DNA of 64,000 bases from positions 62,001 to 126,000 of the forward strand of contig CAZHOR010000004.1 in assembly GCA_964534325.1 (NCBI GenBank), read 5' to 3'. Origin of the DNA: JdFR-22 sp964534325. GTDB taxonomy: Archaea > Halobacteriota > Archaeoglobi > Archaeoglobales > Archaeoglobaceae. Within the stretch, counting starts at the first letter, position 1. Each line of letters starts with the position of its first letter. The notes beneath the pieces are model-generated. The model worked only from the letters and a program-made list of their open reading frames with translations, made no database searches and had not been told where the DNA came from. Shown piece by piece: positions 41,958 through 50,642 of this stretch. Position numbers and translations under genes: made by a program.

Positions 41958-43238
41958 TTACTGGACTTTTTCCCATTTATACAGCTCTGATACTTCGGCG
42001 AGGGTCCTCTTCTTTTCCATTATCTCTGCTCTGACCCGTTCTTCATGTTTTTTAACCTCAAGAGCTCTTCTGGCAATCTCGTATGCCTGCTGTTTGGGGA
42101 GGACCATTACTCCATTGTCGTCACCGACGATCCAGTCACCGGGATTGACCTCCAGTCCTCCACAGATTATTCTGACGTTTATCTCACCGAACCCCTTTGA
42201 TTCTCCAGCATTGGGAAGTTCTTTTCTGGCGAAAATGGGGTAGCCCAGCTCCCGGATATCATCGACGTCTCTTACTGCCCCATCCACCACAACGCCTTCA
42301 ATGGCTTTATTTAGACAGCTGTGAGATGCCAGCTCCCCCCATACGGCCTCTCTATCTCCTGCGGTCTTTATGACTATTATATCTCCCTCTCCGGCTACGT
42401 CTATGGATTCAACCGGTTTGGCCCAGTCACCCTGCATGGTGTAAACGGTTACTGCCTTCCCTACTATCTTCTTCCCCTTAATGAGGGGGTAAACATCTTT
42501 CATGCCGTATGCACGATGCATGGCATCGCTTATGTTGGGAGTAGAGACCTTATTGAGCAGTTCTCTGATCTCTTCATCCTTGCTCTTTTTACCCAATTCC
42601 TGCTGTTTGGTTCCATCTAATGCTGTCCGGACATTTCTGGTCGATTGGGTGACATCGCCTGATTTTACGATGCTGCTGCCCACGATTATTATGCTCGCTC
42701 CCAATGATGCACAAAATGCTGCTCTTTCAGCATCCAATCCTCCCGCAACCGCAACAGGAATATTTACTTCCTGCAGAACGTTCTTGAGGACTTCAATGGG
42801 GTCTGTTCCGGTCATTTGCTGGTCGATACCTACGTGAACATTAAGGTAATCGATTCCCAGTTCTTCTAGCTCTTTTGCCCTCTTGACGGGTTCAGGAGAA
42901 TTGATGAGGTCCGCCATAACTTTGCTGCCATACTTCCGGGCAGCCTTTAAAGCTTCCAGGAGGGTTGAGTCGGCACTCACCCCCAGGACAACAATAATGT
43001 CAGCTCCGCTTCGAGCAGCCATTTCAATTTCAGCTCTACCTGTATCTACGGTCTTCATGTCGGCTATAACGGGGTAACCAAGTTTTTTCAGTTCTCTGAC
43101 GGCGTTCATTCCCTCACTCTTTATCAGGGGAGTGCCTGCTTCGATCCAATCAGCACCACCTTTTATGGACTCTTCTGCGATCTCTATGGCTCTCCTGAGC
43201 TCGAGAACATCGAGGGCAACTTGCAGTATAACTCCCAT
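41958..43238 (-). CDS. Bifunctional hexulose-6-phosphate synthase / RraA-like protein
   Basis: 426 residues. N-terminal (1-210) is a TIM-barrel 3-hexulose-6-phosphate synthase: LQVALDVLELRRAIEIAEE and ADMKTVDTGRAEIEMAARSGADIIVVLG carry the DMK-x-D catalytic set. C-terminal (225-410) is an RraA/HMG-aldolase-like domain: VDGAVRDVDDIRELGYPIFA and GGLEVNPGDWIVGDDNGVMVLP. The fusion is known in several archaea, where HPS works in ribulose monophosphate/pentose synthesis. The RraA part may be an aldolase or a regulator of RNA decay. It is divergent from glnA. Confidence 0.93.
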   Translation of the reverse strand: MGVILQVALDVLELRRAIEIAEESIKGGADWIEAGTPLIKSEGMNAVRELKKLGYPVIADMKTVDTGRAEIEMAARSGADIIVVLGVSADSTLLEALKAARKYGSKVMADLINSPEPVKRAKELEELGIDYLNVHVGIDQQMTGTDPIEVLKNVLQEVNIPVAVAGGLDAERAAFCASLGASIIIVGSSIVKSGDVTQSTRNVRTALDGTKQQELGKKSKDEEIRELLNKVSTPNISDAMHRAYGMKDVYPLIKGKKIVGKAVTVYTMQGDWAKPVESIDVAGEGDIIVIKTAGDREAVWGELASHSCLNKAIEGVVVDGAVRDVDDIRELGYPIFARKELPNAGESKGFGEINVRIICGGLEVNPGDWIVGDDNGVMVLPKQQAYEIARRALEVKKHEERVRAEIMEKKRTLAEVSELYKWEKVQ

Positions 43239-43347
43239 AGATTAGAATCTCCCCACCTTGATTTATCTTTTTTTATCGTGGTCTCACATTGTGATTTTTT
43301 ATGAGTATATAAAAAATTGTTGAAAATCGCTCAGAAAACAAACGAGA

Positions 43348-44847
43348 ATGAAAAAGATTATATATTCATATACTAAAGATTCGAAAAAATTCGAAGGTGA
43401 TAATGTGGAAGAAGCTAAAAAATTACTGGAGGACAATAACGTAAAACAGATACTGTGCGCATTTACAGATGTTCGCGGCATTCTGCAGATGTTTTCCATA
43501 CCTTCCAGGGAATTTACTCAGGGAGATGTATTTGAAGATGGTGTAGGATTTGACGGATCTTCTGTAAGAGGGTTCAAGAGCATCGAGATGAGCGACATGG
43601 TGTGGAAACCTGACCCCTCAACCCTCAAGATTGTCCCTTGGATAGATAATCCCATCCAAAAGACTGCAATCATGTTCGGGAATGTTTACGAGGCATGGGG
43701 TACAGATGTTGCCGATTGCGATCCACGAGGTTATGTGGCCAAAAAACTTCAGGATAAGCTGGCGAGTCAGGGAATGAGTGCAGTTTTCGGTCCTGAGATC
43801 GAGTTCTTCTTGTTGGAGGGTATGAACCCTCAAAACCTCAACTACGATTTATGGGTGTCTCCCAATGGAGGTGCTGGAGACTCATGGGGCCCTCCCAGAG
43901 TTGTGCCGGAGAGCTCGGAAATAGATCCCAACGGTTATGTTATAAGACCCAAAGAGGGTTATTTCAGGTCTCCTCCCGAAGATACTACTGTGGAATACAG
44001 GAATGAGCTGGTGCACCATCTGGAAAAGCTGGGTATTGATATCGAGTATCATCACCATGAGGTTGCCACTGCTGGTCAGGTGGAGCTCAACTTCAAGCCA
44101 AAACAACTTAAAGAGGTAGGAGATGCATTTTACCTCTATAAGTTCGCCGCAAAGAATATAGGCATGTTTCACGGTTTCCTCGCCACATTCATGCCCAAGC
44201 CAGTCTATCTGGATAACGCCAGCGGAATGCATGTTCATCAGAGCCTGTGGAATGGTGACCCCTTCGAAGGAGATCCTGCCTTTGCTGACCCGGATGACGA
44301 GAATATGCTGTCCCAAACTGCCAGATATTACGTTGGAGGGTTGCTGGAGCACGCCAAAGCGTTAACCGCGTTGTGTGCCCCTACCGTCAACTCCTACAAG
44401 AGACTTGTGCCCGGTTTTGAGGCACCCATCAATATCTGCTGGAGCCTGAGGAACAGGAGTTCACTGGTGAGAGTCCCCATGTATTTGAAGAAGCCCTCAG
44501 CGATAAGGGTGGAGTATAGAGGTGGTGACCCCAGCTGCAACTCGTATCTGGGTATTTCTGCACAACTGGCAGCAGGGCTGGATGGCATTAAGAAGAAAAT
44601 AGATCCTGGAGATCCCTTGACTGTTGATGTTTACGAGCTAACCCCCAAAGAGAAGAGGGAATACGGAGTGGGCGAGTTGCCCACCAATCTGAGGGATGCA
44701 ATAGACAATTTGGCCAGCGACGAGGTTATGCAAGACGTTTTGGGCAGTCACATATTTGATTCATTCGTCAGCCTGAAGTTCGACGAGTGGAACCAGTACT
44801 GCCTTTATATAACCCCGTGGGAAATAATGAAATATCTGGACATATAG
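43348..44847 (+). CDS. glnA: Glutamine synthetase type I
   Basis: 499 residues. Motifs: FDGSSVRGF, VFGPEIEFFLLEG (metal/substrate), NASGMHVHQSLW, and YKRLVPGFEAPINICWSLRNRSSLVRVP (ATP and glutamate). Dodecameric enzyme that makes glutamine from glutamate, ATP and ammonia. The start is uncertain: ATG 43348 lies just after TATA GTATATAAAA (43302-43314) and could be near-leaderless, while an in-frame GTG at 43405 follows GGTGATAAT and would give the usual 480 residues. A small ORF follows 11 bp later, with GGAGGTGTTGAT. Divergent from the HPS-RraA gene. Confidence 0.97.
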   Translation: MKKIIYSYTKDSKKFEGDNVEEAKKLLEDNNVKQILCAFTDVRGILQMFSIPSREFTQGDVFEDGVGFDGSSVRGFKSIEMSDMVWKPDPSTLKIVPWIDNPIQKTAIMFGNVYEAWGTDVADCDPRGYVAKKLQDKLASQGMSAVFGPEIEFFLLEGMNPQNLNYDLWVSPNGGAGDSWGPPRVVPESSEIDPNGYVIRPKEGYFRSPPEDTTVEYRNELVHHLEKLGIDIEYHHHEVATAGQVELNFKPKQLKEVGDAFYLYKFAAKNIGMFHGFLATFMPKPVYLDNASGMHVHQSLWNGDPFEGDPAFADPDDENMLSQTARYYVGGLLEHAKALTALCAPTVNSYKRLVPGFEAPINICWSLRNRSSLVRVPMYLKKPSAIRVEYRGGDPSCNSYLGISAQLAAGLDGIKKKIDPGDPLTVDVYELTPKEKREYGVGELPTNLRDAIDNLASDEVMQDVLGSHIFDSFVSLKFDEWNQYCLYITPWEIMKYLDI

Positions 44848-44858
44848 GAGGTGTTGAT

Positions 44859-45173
44859 ATGGGTGTTCATCGTATAACCAGCGAATCTGCAAAATATTAC
44901 GCTGCCAGGGAGAAATTAGTGGGATCAGGGATCACACTTCTCGGACTGGCGAGTGAGAAAGTTTCAGAGCTGAATAAGAAAGATTTAGAAGCTATCGGAG
45001 ATATGGCCGCAGCTTTGCTGCCCTATGCTCCAGGCTACGCAGGTAAACTCTTACCGGTAGTAGCCAGAGTCTTCTGGAACCTTTCAGGCTCCGGAGAAAA
45101 AGAGTTCGAGTTCATAGAGATAGACAAGCTGGAGCAGATGGTCGAAGTCCTCAAAAAGAAGCTTGAAGAATAA
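44859..45173 (+). CDS. Small protein directly downstream of glnA, unknown
   Basis: 104 residues, mostly helical: KYYAAREKLVGSGITLLGLASEKVSELNKKDLEAIGDMAAALLPYAPGYAGKL, ending with an amphipathic Lys/Glu helix. It begins 11 bp after the glnA stop, with a strong GGAGGTGTTGAT ribosome binding site, so it is cotranscribed. ATG 44859 is chosen over a longer in-frame start at 44787 that would overlap glnA. The position suggests a glutamine-synthetase modifier or partner, comparable in logic to the small inactivating proteins of other prokaryotes, but I see no homology to IF7/IF17, sP26 or GlnK. Confidence 0.7.
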   Translation: MGVHRITSESAKYYAAREKLVGSGITLLGLASEKVSELNKKDLEAIGDMAAALLPYAPGYAGKLLPVVARVFWNLSGSGEKEFEFIEIDKLEQMVEVLKKKLEE

Positions 45174-45237
45174 ATTTTTTATTATTTTTATTTATCGTGG
45201 GGAAAACCATTTCATGTTTAGGTAAACAGGTGAATGT

Positions 45238-46296
45238 ATGATAAGAAATGTGGTTAATATGATCAACCCCTATGATGCAGGGATGTTTCCAGAAGATCTG
45301 GCCAGAAAATACGGTCTGGAAGAGTCACAGGTCATTCAAATCGCGTCCAATGAGAACCCCTTCCCGCCTTCAAAAAAAGTCGAAGAAGAGTTCAAGAGAA
45401 GCTTAGAAGGGATAAACAGGTATCCTCACCCCTACTATAATGGGCTGAAGAGTGCTCTCTCTTCTTATCTTCAGGTGGATAAATCCAATATCGCCGTAGG
45501 CAATGGGGCAGGAGACATACTGAGATATATGTGTGACGTGGTGGTGGACGCTCTGGACCAGGTAACAATCCCTTTACCCAGCTTCACTCTTTACGCCATT
45601 TTCGCCATGATGAGGGATGCCAGTATAAATTTCATAGAAGTTCCCCACTACAACATAAATGCAGATGAAATACCGGATTCCAAATTGACCTTTCTGTGCT
45701 CCCCCAACAACCCCACGGGAAACACTATCCCCCTCAGCGAGGTAGAAAAGATCCTCAAGAAGCAGTCTGGTTACGTTATACTTGATGAGGCTTACGCCGA
45801 GTTCGGTGGGGAGACTGGCCTTGATCTGGTGGATAAATATGATAACCTGCTCGTAATTCGCACATTCTCCAAGTTCTTTGCTCTCGCCGGACTGCGCATA
45901 GGTTACGCTGTGGGAAATGAAGAAATAATTGCCGCTCTGGAGAGGACCAGACCTCCATTCTGCATTTCCAGTGTCGCCAGTAAAGTGGGTATCGCTGCCC
46001 TCAATTCCCTTGACTATTATCAGGGGGTCAGGGATAAGATAATTGAAGAAAGAGAAAGACTGGCCAGGGAGCTGGAAGAATTCGATTTCCTCAAAGTCTA
46101 TCCCTCCGAAGCGAACTTCCTTCTGGTGAAAGTGAATACAGGAGACGACGTTCCCTCAAAACTGGAAGAGAAAGGAATGATCGTCAGGGATCTTGCAGGT
46201 CTTATGGGCCTGGATGGAAGACATATAAGGATAACGGTAGGTAATGAAGAAGAAAATGACATGCTGATAAAACACCTTCAAGAGCTTAACATTTGA
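45238..46296 (+). CDS. hisC: Histidinol-phosphate aminotransferase
   Basis: 352 residues, fold type I PLP enzyme. QIASNENPFPPS near the start, substrate-binding NGAGDILRYM, SPNNPTGN, VILDEAYAEFGGET, and the Schiff-base lysine in RTFSKFFALAGLRIGYAVG. Length and motifs match HisC of the histidine pathway (imidazole acetol phosphate to histidinol phosphate). It stands 64 bp after the glnA-linked small gene on the same strand; no other his gene is near. Confidence 0.94.
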   Translation: MIRNVVNMINPYDAGMFPEDLARKYGLEESQVIQIASNENPFPPSKKVEEEFKRSLEGINRYPHPYYNGLKSALSSYLQVDKSNIAVGNGAGDILRYMCDVVVDALDQVTIPLPSFTLYAIFAMMRDASINFIEVPHYNINADEIPDSKLTFLCSPNNPTGNTIPLSEVEKILKKQSGYVILDEAYAEFGGETGLDLVDKYDNLLVIRTFSKFFALAGLRIGYAVGNEEIIAALERTRPPFCISSVASKVGIAALNSLDYYQGVRDKIIEERERLARELEEFDFLKVYPSEANFLLVKVNTGDDVPSKLEEKGMIVRDLAGLMGLDGRHIRITVGNEEENDMLIKHLQELNI

Positions 46297-46311
46297 CCGG
46301 GATTAGTTATG

Positions 46312-46926
46312 TCAATCTCTCCAGGTCACCAAACTCTTTTCTCTTTCGATCTTAAGGATAATGTCTACATAAGCTTTTGGCACTTTTTTTGAGGCGTAGG
46401 AGTTATCATACAATAAAATGAATTTACAATCAGAACTGTGGTCTCTTAAATAATTGAAAAAGCCGAGAAGAGCTTTTCCCTCTGAAGATGAAAACTCGAT
46501 GAGATGACTCAGAGAATCAAATATGATATACTGAGGTTTTATCTTCTCCAGAGACTTGCCGATCAATCTTTGCACCTTTTCCATATTGGATGGAGGGTTG
46601 ACAAAGATGCAGTCCTCTGATTTCTTCTGTTTTTTATCTCCGAATACTCCCCGTGAGACGCAATCAATAACAAAGACCCGGGAATCCTTATCGAAATACG
46701 GCTCTCTGAAATAGGGTTTTATGTGGCTACAGGTTCTGGTGAGGGATATATAGACTATCCTTTTGGCATTAGACAACTTTTTGAAGAACGGCATGAACTC
46801 CTCGATCTCCATGGAATCATGATTTAAGAGCATTATATTCCACTTATCAACTGATATGTCGTCTACTTCCTCCGTGACTTCTTTCCAGTATTTTATATCC
46901 ACAAACTCACTGTCACTGGCCTTCAT
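46312..46926 (-). CDS. RecA-like signalling protein without P-loop (DUF7504/DUF835-like)
   Basis: 204 residues from ATG 46926. RecA-superfamily fold like many archaeal KaiC/DUF835 relatives: strands KRIVYISLTRTC, RVFVIDCVSR, YIIFDSLSHLIEFSSSE (Walker-B-like) and KFILLYDN. No Walker A lysine is seen, so it probably does not hydrolyse ATP. The start overlaps the response-regulator gene by 14 bp, and GGAGTTGGAT lies before it. Third gene of a kinase-receiver-RecA-like operon; by analogy it could be an output or partner protein. Confidence 0.72.
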   Translation of the reverse strand: MKASDSEFVDIKYWKEVTEEVDDISVDKWNIMLLNHDSMEIEEFMPFFKKLSNAKRIVYISLTRTCSHIKPYFREPYFDKDSRVFVIDCVSRGVFGDKKQKKSEDCIFVNPPSNMEKVQRLIGKSLEKIKPQYIIFDSLSHLIEFSSSEGKALLGFFNYLRDHSSDCKFILLYDNSYASKKVPKAYVDIILKIEREKSLVTWRD

Positions 46927-47305
46927 ATCCAACTCCTGATAGAGCCTTTTCCACCCTCTTAGATACATCCATTACGTCAAAAGGCTTGGTAATATAGTCC
47001 ACAATGTTTGAGTCTCTCATCAGCTGCTGGATCTCTTCTTCAGAGAACCTGACCACCGTGATCAATATGATCTTGAATGATTTCATCCCTCTTTCCTTCA
47101 GCCTGTCCAGTATTTCTCTGGTGCTCAATCCGGGCATCATCACATCCAGCAAGACCAGATCGGGCTGGAAATCTTCTACCTTATTCAGTAGCTCCTCCCC
47201 GTCAGAAGCTGTATCTGTTTCATACCCTTCTTTATCCATGAGAGCCTTTAAGCTCTCGGCTATATCTTGGCTGTCGTCAACCACCATCACTTTACTCATA
47301 CTCAT
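46913..47305 (-). CDS. Receiver-only response regulator
   Basis: 130 residues. CheY-like receiver: VMVVDDSQDIAESLKAL, the phospho-acceptor Asp in PDLVLLDVMMPG, ILITV and YITKPFDVMDVSKRV (conserved Lys). No output domain. ATG 47305 is chosen because GGAGGTATTCGTGT precedes it; the frame could be read 7 codons earlier. It overlaps the kinase gene end region (stop 47323) and the RecA-like gene. By genome logic it is the partner of the kinase 47323-48351. Confidence 0.92.
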   Translation of the reverse strand: MSMSKVMVVDDSQDIAESLKALMDKEGYETDTASDGEELLNKVEDFQPDLVLLDVMMPGLSTREILDRLKERGMKSFKIILITVVRFSEEEIQQLMRDSNIVDYITKPFDVMDVSKRVEKALSGVGYEGQ

Positions 47306-47322
47306 ACACGAATACCTCCAAT

Positions 47323-48351
47323 TCAAGTGAAACTGAGTGAACTTGCCTCAGCTTTAACCTCTCTAACCTCCTGTTCATATGGGATGGTGAAACTAAATGT
47401 GGAGCCCTCTCCCTGCTCACTCTCTACCCAGATCTTTCCCCCGTGGAACTCCACAATCCCTTTACATATTGCCAAACCCAGACCTGAGCCTTCTTCCCCT
47501 GCTTTATTTATCGCAGCCTGCTCAAAAGGCTTGAATATTCTTTCAATATCCTCATCTTTTATACCCGGACCCGTGTCCTTCACGTAAATCATTGCCCGCT
47601 CTTCATCATCTTTCATACCCACAAAGATGGTGCTCCCTTCTTCAGTGAACTTGATGGCGTTGTTTATAAGGTTGACAATAACCTGAGATATTCTGTCCTT
47701 ATCCATTACTATCTGTGGAACCTTATCCAGCTTCATTTCAATGTCTATATTCCTTTCAAGCGCCTTGGGCTTCATCATCTCTACAGCCCAATTTATAACG
47801 TCATTAAGATCATTCCAATCCATAATGAACTTCATGGTCCCAGATTCCAGTCTGGATATATCCAGTATGTCCTCGATTAGGCGGTCCAGACTTTGGGTGT
47901 TCCTTAAAACAATTTCAAGACTCCTTTTTTGCTCTTCATTGAGTTCACCGAAGTATCCCTGGAGTGTCATCTGCAGTTGAGCGATTGTGGGTGTTAAGGG
48001 AGTCCTGAGCTCATGAGAGGCCACATTCAAGAACTGGGTTTTGAGCTCGTCTGTTTTCTTCAACTCCTTGTTCGCACTTTCCAGACGCTCTTCACTCTCT
48101 CTGAGCGCTCCCTCAACCCCCTTCCTGATGTTTATGGAGAACTGGGCTATCCCCCCGAACAATATTAGGGCTACAATGACCATGAACCGCATCCAGAACT
48201 CATGCCAGTATGGAGCTATTATCTGCTCCATGAGATCGCTTCTGTGAAGGATAAGAGGTTCTACGATCCAGTAAATAGCTCCTAAAATAATGCTGAATAA
48301 TATCATTCTTCCAGTGACAAGATTGAGGAGATCATTTAACAACTTACTCAT
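47323..48351 (-). CDS. Membrane-bound sensor histidine kinase
   Basis: 342 residues. Two membrane helices (about 16-36 and 53-72), a short linker coiled coil (ALRESEERLESANKELKKTDEL), DHp with FLNVASHELRTPL, N-box VNLINNAIKF, G1 DTGPGIKDEDI, and G2 GSGLGLAICKGI. No PAS or other sensor domain, so it senses through the membrane segment or a short extracytoplasmic loop. First gene of the operon with the receiver and the RecA-like protein. ATG 48351 is preferred over 48378. The 13-mer ATTATAATCGTAT directly before it also occurs in the promoter of the molybdoenzyme operon. Confidence 0.93.
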   Translation of the reverse strand: MSKLLNDLLNLVTGRMILFSIILGAIYWIVEPLILHRSDLMEQIIAPYWHEFWMRFMVIVALILFGGIAQFSINIRKGVEGALRESEERLESANKELKKTDELKTQFLNVASHELRTPLTPTIAQLQMTLQGYFGELNEEQKRSLEIVLRNTQSLDRLIEDILDISRLESGTMKFIMDWNDLNDVINWAVEMMKPKALERNIDIEMKLDKVPQIVMDKDRISQVIVNLINNAIKFTEEGSTIFVGMKDDEERAMIYVKDTGPGIKDEDIERIFKPFEQAAINKAGEEGSGLGLAICKGIVEFHGGKIWVESEQGEGSTFSFTIPYEQEVREVKAEASSLSFT

Positions 48352-48461
48352 TATTATAATCGTATAATTACCGAACATAAATGTTGCTGTAAAAAAATGA
48401 TGTCCGATAGAACCATAACTGGCTCAAAAATTAACTAATAGTTTACACCACCATAGATCAG

Positions 48462-49472
48462 ATGAAGTACGATCAGCTGCACCAGGCCGAGCTATTCGAC
48501 ACGAAAAATGGTGCTGTATCATGTGATCTCTGTTGGAACCGCTGCAGGATACCAGAAGGCGAAATGGGTTTGTGCAACACCAGAGTTAACAGGAATGGAG
48601 ACCTCTACACCTTCACCTACGGAAATCTCAGTGCTGTAGAGAGCAGGCCCATAGAGGTCAAACCGTTTTACCATTTCCTTCCATCGTCAACCAGCATGAC
48701 ATTCTCCTCATACTCCTGTAACCTTCAATGTCCCTGGTGCCAGAACTGGCACATCTCCCGAAAACCTCCTTTTCAAGACCATTATATAGTAGAGCCGAGA
48801 GAGTTAGTTGATGCAGCTCTGGATAACGGTGATTCCACCATTTGCGCCAGCTTGAATGAACCAACACTCCTGTTCGAATACCTGCTGGACCTCTTCCATG
48901 TGGCAAGAGAGAGTGGATTGGGGTGTACCATGGTCTCCAACGGTTACACTACCCCTAAAGCATTGAAAAAACTGATGGATGTGGGTCTGGATGCAGTGAA
49001 TTTCGATGTAAAGAATGAGAGATCGTTCCACCACGGATGCTCAGGAGAGACCAAAAAGGTGTGGCGCAACATAAGGTATGCTACTAAAAAGGGAGTGCAT
49101 GTGGAGGTGGTCAAGTTGCTGGTGACCGGGATAGATGACAATAAACAGACCATAGAAGAAGTAATGGAGGATCACCTCAATTACGCTGGCAGTCAAGTTC
49201 CCCTACACTTCACCCGATATTTCCCGGCCTTCAGGTATCGCGAAACTCCTACCAGGGTTGATGTTTTGGAGAATGCGGTGAAAGTTGCAAGGGATAAAGG
49301 AGTTGAGTTCGCATACGTGGGGAATGTTCCAGGACATGAATACGAGAGCACATATTGTCCCCGCTGCAACAAACTTCTAATTCACCGCTACAGCCACAAG
49401 GTACTCCATAACGAGATAGATGACGGCAAATGCCCTCAATGCAGGAAAGAAGTTTACGGCATATGGATGTGA
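48462..49472 (+). CDS. Radical SAM enzyme of the AmmeMemoRadiSam type
   Basis: 336 residues. Zinc-like N-terminus CDLCWNRCRIPEGEMGLCNTR, then the radical SAM motif CNLQCPWCQNW (C-x3-C-x2-C), and a C-terminal double knuckle CPRCNKLLIHR...CPQC. This layout is the AmmeMemoRadiSam radical SAM protein (PflA-like) that is often near MEMO and AMMECR1 genes; neither is within the window. It should bind a 4Fe-4S cluster plus SAM and generate a radical on an unknown target. Confidence 0.92.
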   Translation: MKYDQLHQAELFDTKNGAVSCDLCWNRCRIPEGEMGLCNTRVNRNGDLYTFTYGNLSAVESRPIEVKPFYHFLPSSTSMTFSSYSCNLQCPWCQNWHISRKPPFQDHYIVEPRELVDAALDNGDSTICASLNEPTLLFEYLLDLFHVARESGLGCTMVSNGYTTPKALKKLMDVGLDAVNFDVKNERSFHHGCSGETKKVWRNIRYATKKGVHVEVVKLLVTGIDDNKQTIEEVMEDHLNYAGSQVPLHFTRYFPAFRYRETPTRVDVLENAVKVARDKGVEFAYVGNVPGHEYESTYCPRCNKLLIHRYSHKVLHNEIDDGKCPQCRKEVYGIWM

Positions 49473-49565
49473 AGTTGATATGAACTTGTTTTTAAATTAT
49501 TTTAATTTATTATTAATCCTGTCGTAATTAGCAAAAGATATATTCATCTGGCTTATACGACCCAC

Positions 49566-50024
49566 ATGCTTCGCAACGTTATCGCTGCCGCCTTCAGGAG
49601 CAAGGGGAAAAAAGAAGTCACCCGGTCCGAGCTCAACTACGTACTTTCCTTTGATTTGAACTGGTTTACCCACGAAAAAAGCAAGCAGGTGGTGGATACG
49701 GCACTCAAAAAGGGTTTGCTGGTTGAGGAGAGGGACAATCTCAAACCCTCTTTTGATGTGGACAGTATAGAGATACCTCTGGGTTTCAAGCCAGAGCTAA
49801 AAAAGGTTCTTTCTTCTTCATCGCTTGACGAGATAATATGGGAGGTATCCCATACCACCGGAAAAGAGGTAAGTGAGGTTACTGCCATGGTCAACCAGAA
49901 ACAGGATGAGCTGGGTAACGTGCTCAATATGGAAGTTGTTGCCCTCCTCATCGCCAAAAGCCACGGCGTAGACCCCACCAAGTACATTGACCGCGTGTGG
50001 GAAGAAACAGTGGAAAGTCAATAA
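49566..50024 (+). CDS. DUF2240 family protein
   Basis: 152 residues that match the archaeal DUF2240 family: MLRNVIAAAFRSKGKKEVTRSELNYVLSFDLNWFTHEKSKQVV is its typical start, and DELGNVLNMEVVALLIAKSHGVD its end. It looks like a winged-helix or RNA-binding protein. No experimental role is known to me. It is convergent to the hemK2-like gene at 50058-50642. Confidence 0.85.
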   Translation: MLRNVIAAAFRSKGKKEVTRSELNYVLSFDLNWFTHEKSKQVVDTALKKGLLVEERDNLKPSFDVDSIEIPLGFKPELKKVLSSSSLDEIIWEVSHTTGKEVSEVTAMVNQKQDELGNVLNMEVVALLIAKSHGVDPTKYIDRVWEETVESQ

Positions 50025-50057
50025 GACATCCAGTAGAAAAGAGCTGAAAAGAATGAA

Positions 50058-50642
50058 TTATAAACAACCCAACCGCAATTTGAGAGCGTATAGCTCCTCA
50101 AAGAACACCCTCTCCTTCAGCAGGGCTTCATACACAAATCCATATTCCTCTATCTCTTTCTCGATATAAGGGAAGTTGATAGAGGAGATAATCAGGATAA
50201 TCCTTCCCTCAGGAGCCATAGCGTCTCCTATTTCGGACAGGAACATAGAAGTAATCTCTATGCCGTGCTCGCCACCATCTATAGCTTTTCTCATCCAGTC
50301 TCTGTTGTCCTTCCCCTGCTTCTCCCTTTCCTCTAGTTCCAGGTATGGAGGGTTGAACAGGATCAAACTGAATCTCTTCGTTATCCCCCGGGCGAATTGC
50401 GTTCTCAGGACCTCTACCCCCTTTTTCCTGGCCACATTTAAGGCAGGAGGGGAGATATCTGTTCCTACTAAAGACCTGCACTTTCCTAATAATTGAGATG
50501 AGACAAAGCCGCTGCCAACTCCTACTTCCAGCACATCATCTTCTGCCCGGACTTCCTGTAAAGCAGCTTCTAAGAGGAGTTCAGAATCTTCTGAAGGAGG
50601 ATAAACCTGATCCATTATATCATCCATTGTATCATCTATCAT
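50058..50642 (-). CDS. HemK2/MTQ2-type protein methyltransferase
   Basis: 194 residues. SAM-binding EVGVGSGFVSSQLL and the NPPY catalytic motif (ILFNPPYLEL) of glutamine-N5 methyltransferases. Short N-terminus, as in the archaeal/eukaryotic HemK2 type, which methylates the GGQ glutamine of release factor aRF1 (with Trm112 as partner). It is the last gene of the trmY-to-hemK2 operon and overlaps ksgA by 4 bp. Confidence 0.93.
   Translation of the reverse strand: MIDDTMDDIMDQVYPPSEDSELLLEAALQEVRAEDDVLEVGVGSGFVSSQLLGKCRSLVGTDISPPALNVARKKGVEVLRTQFARGITKRFSLILFNPPYLELEEREKQGKDNRDWMRKAIDGGEHGIEITSMFLSEIGDAMAPEGRIILIISSINFPYIEKEIEEYGFVYEALLKERVFFEELYALKLRLGCL

Noticed and set aside
44787..44858. 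Longer start of the glnA-linked small gene
   Set aside because: It would overlap the glnA coding end by 61 bp, while GGAGGTGTTGAT sits right before ATG 44859.
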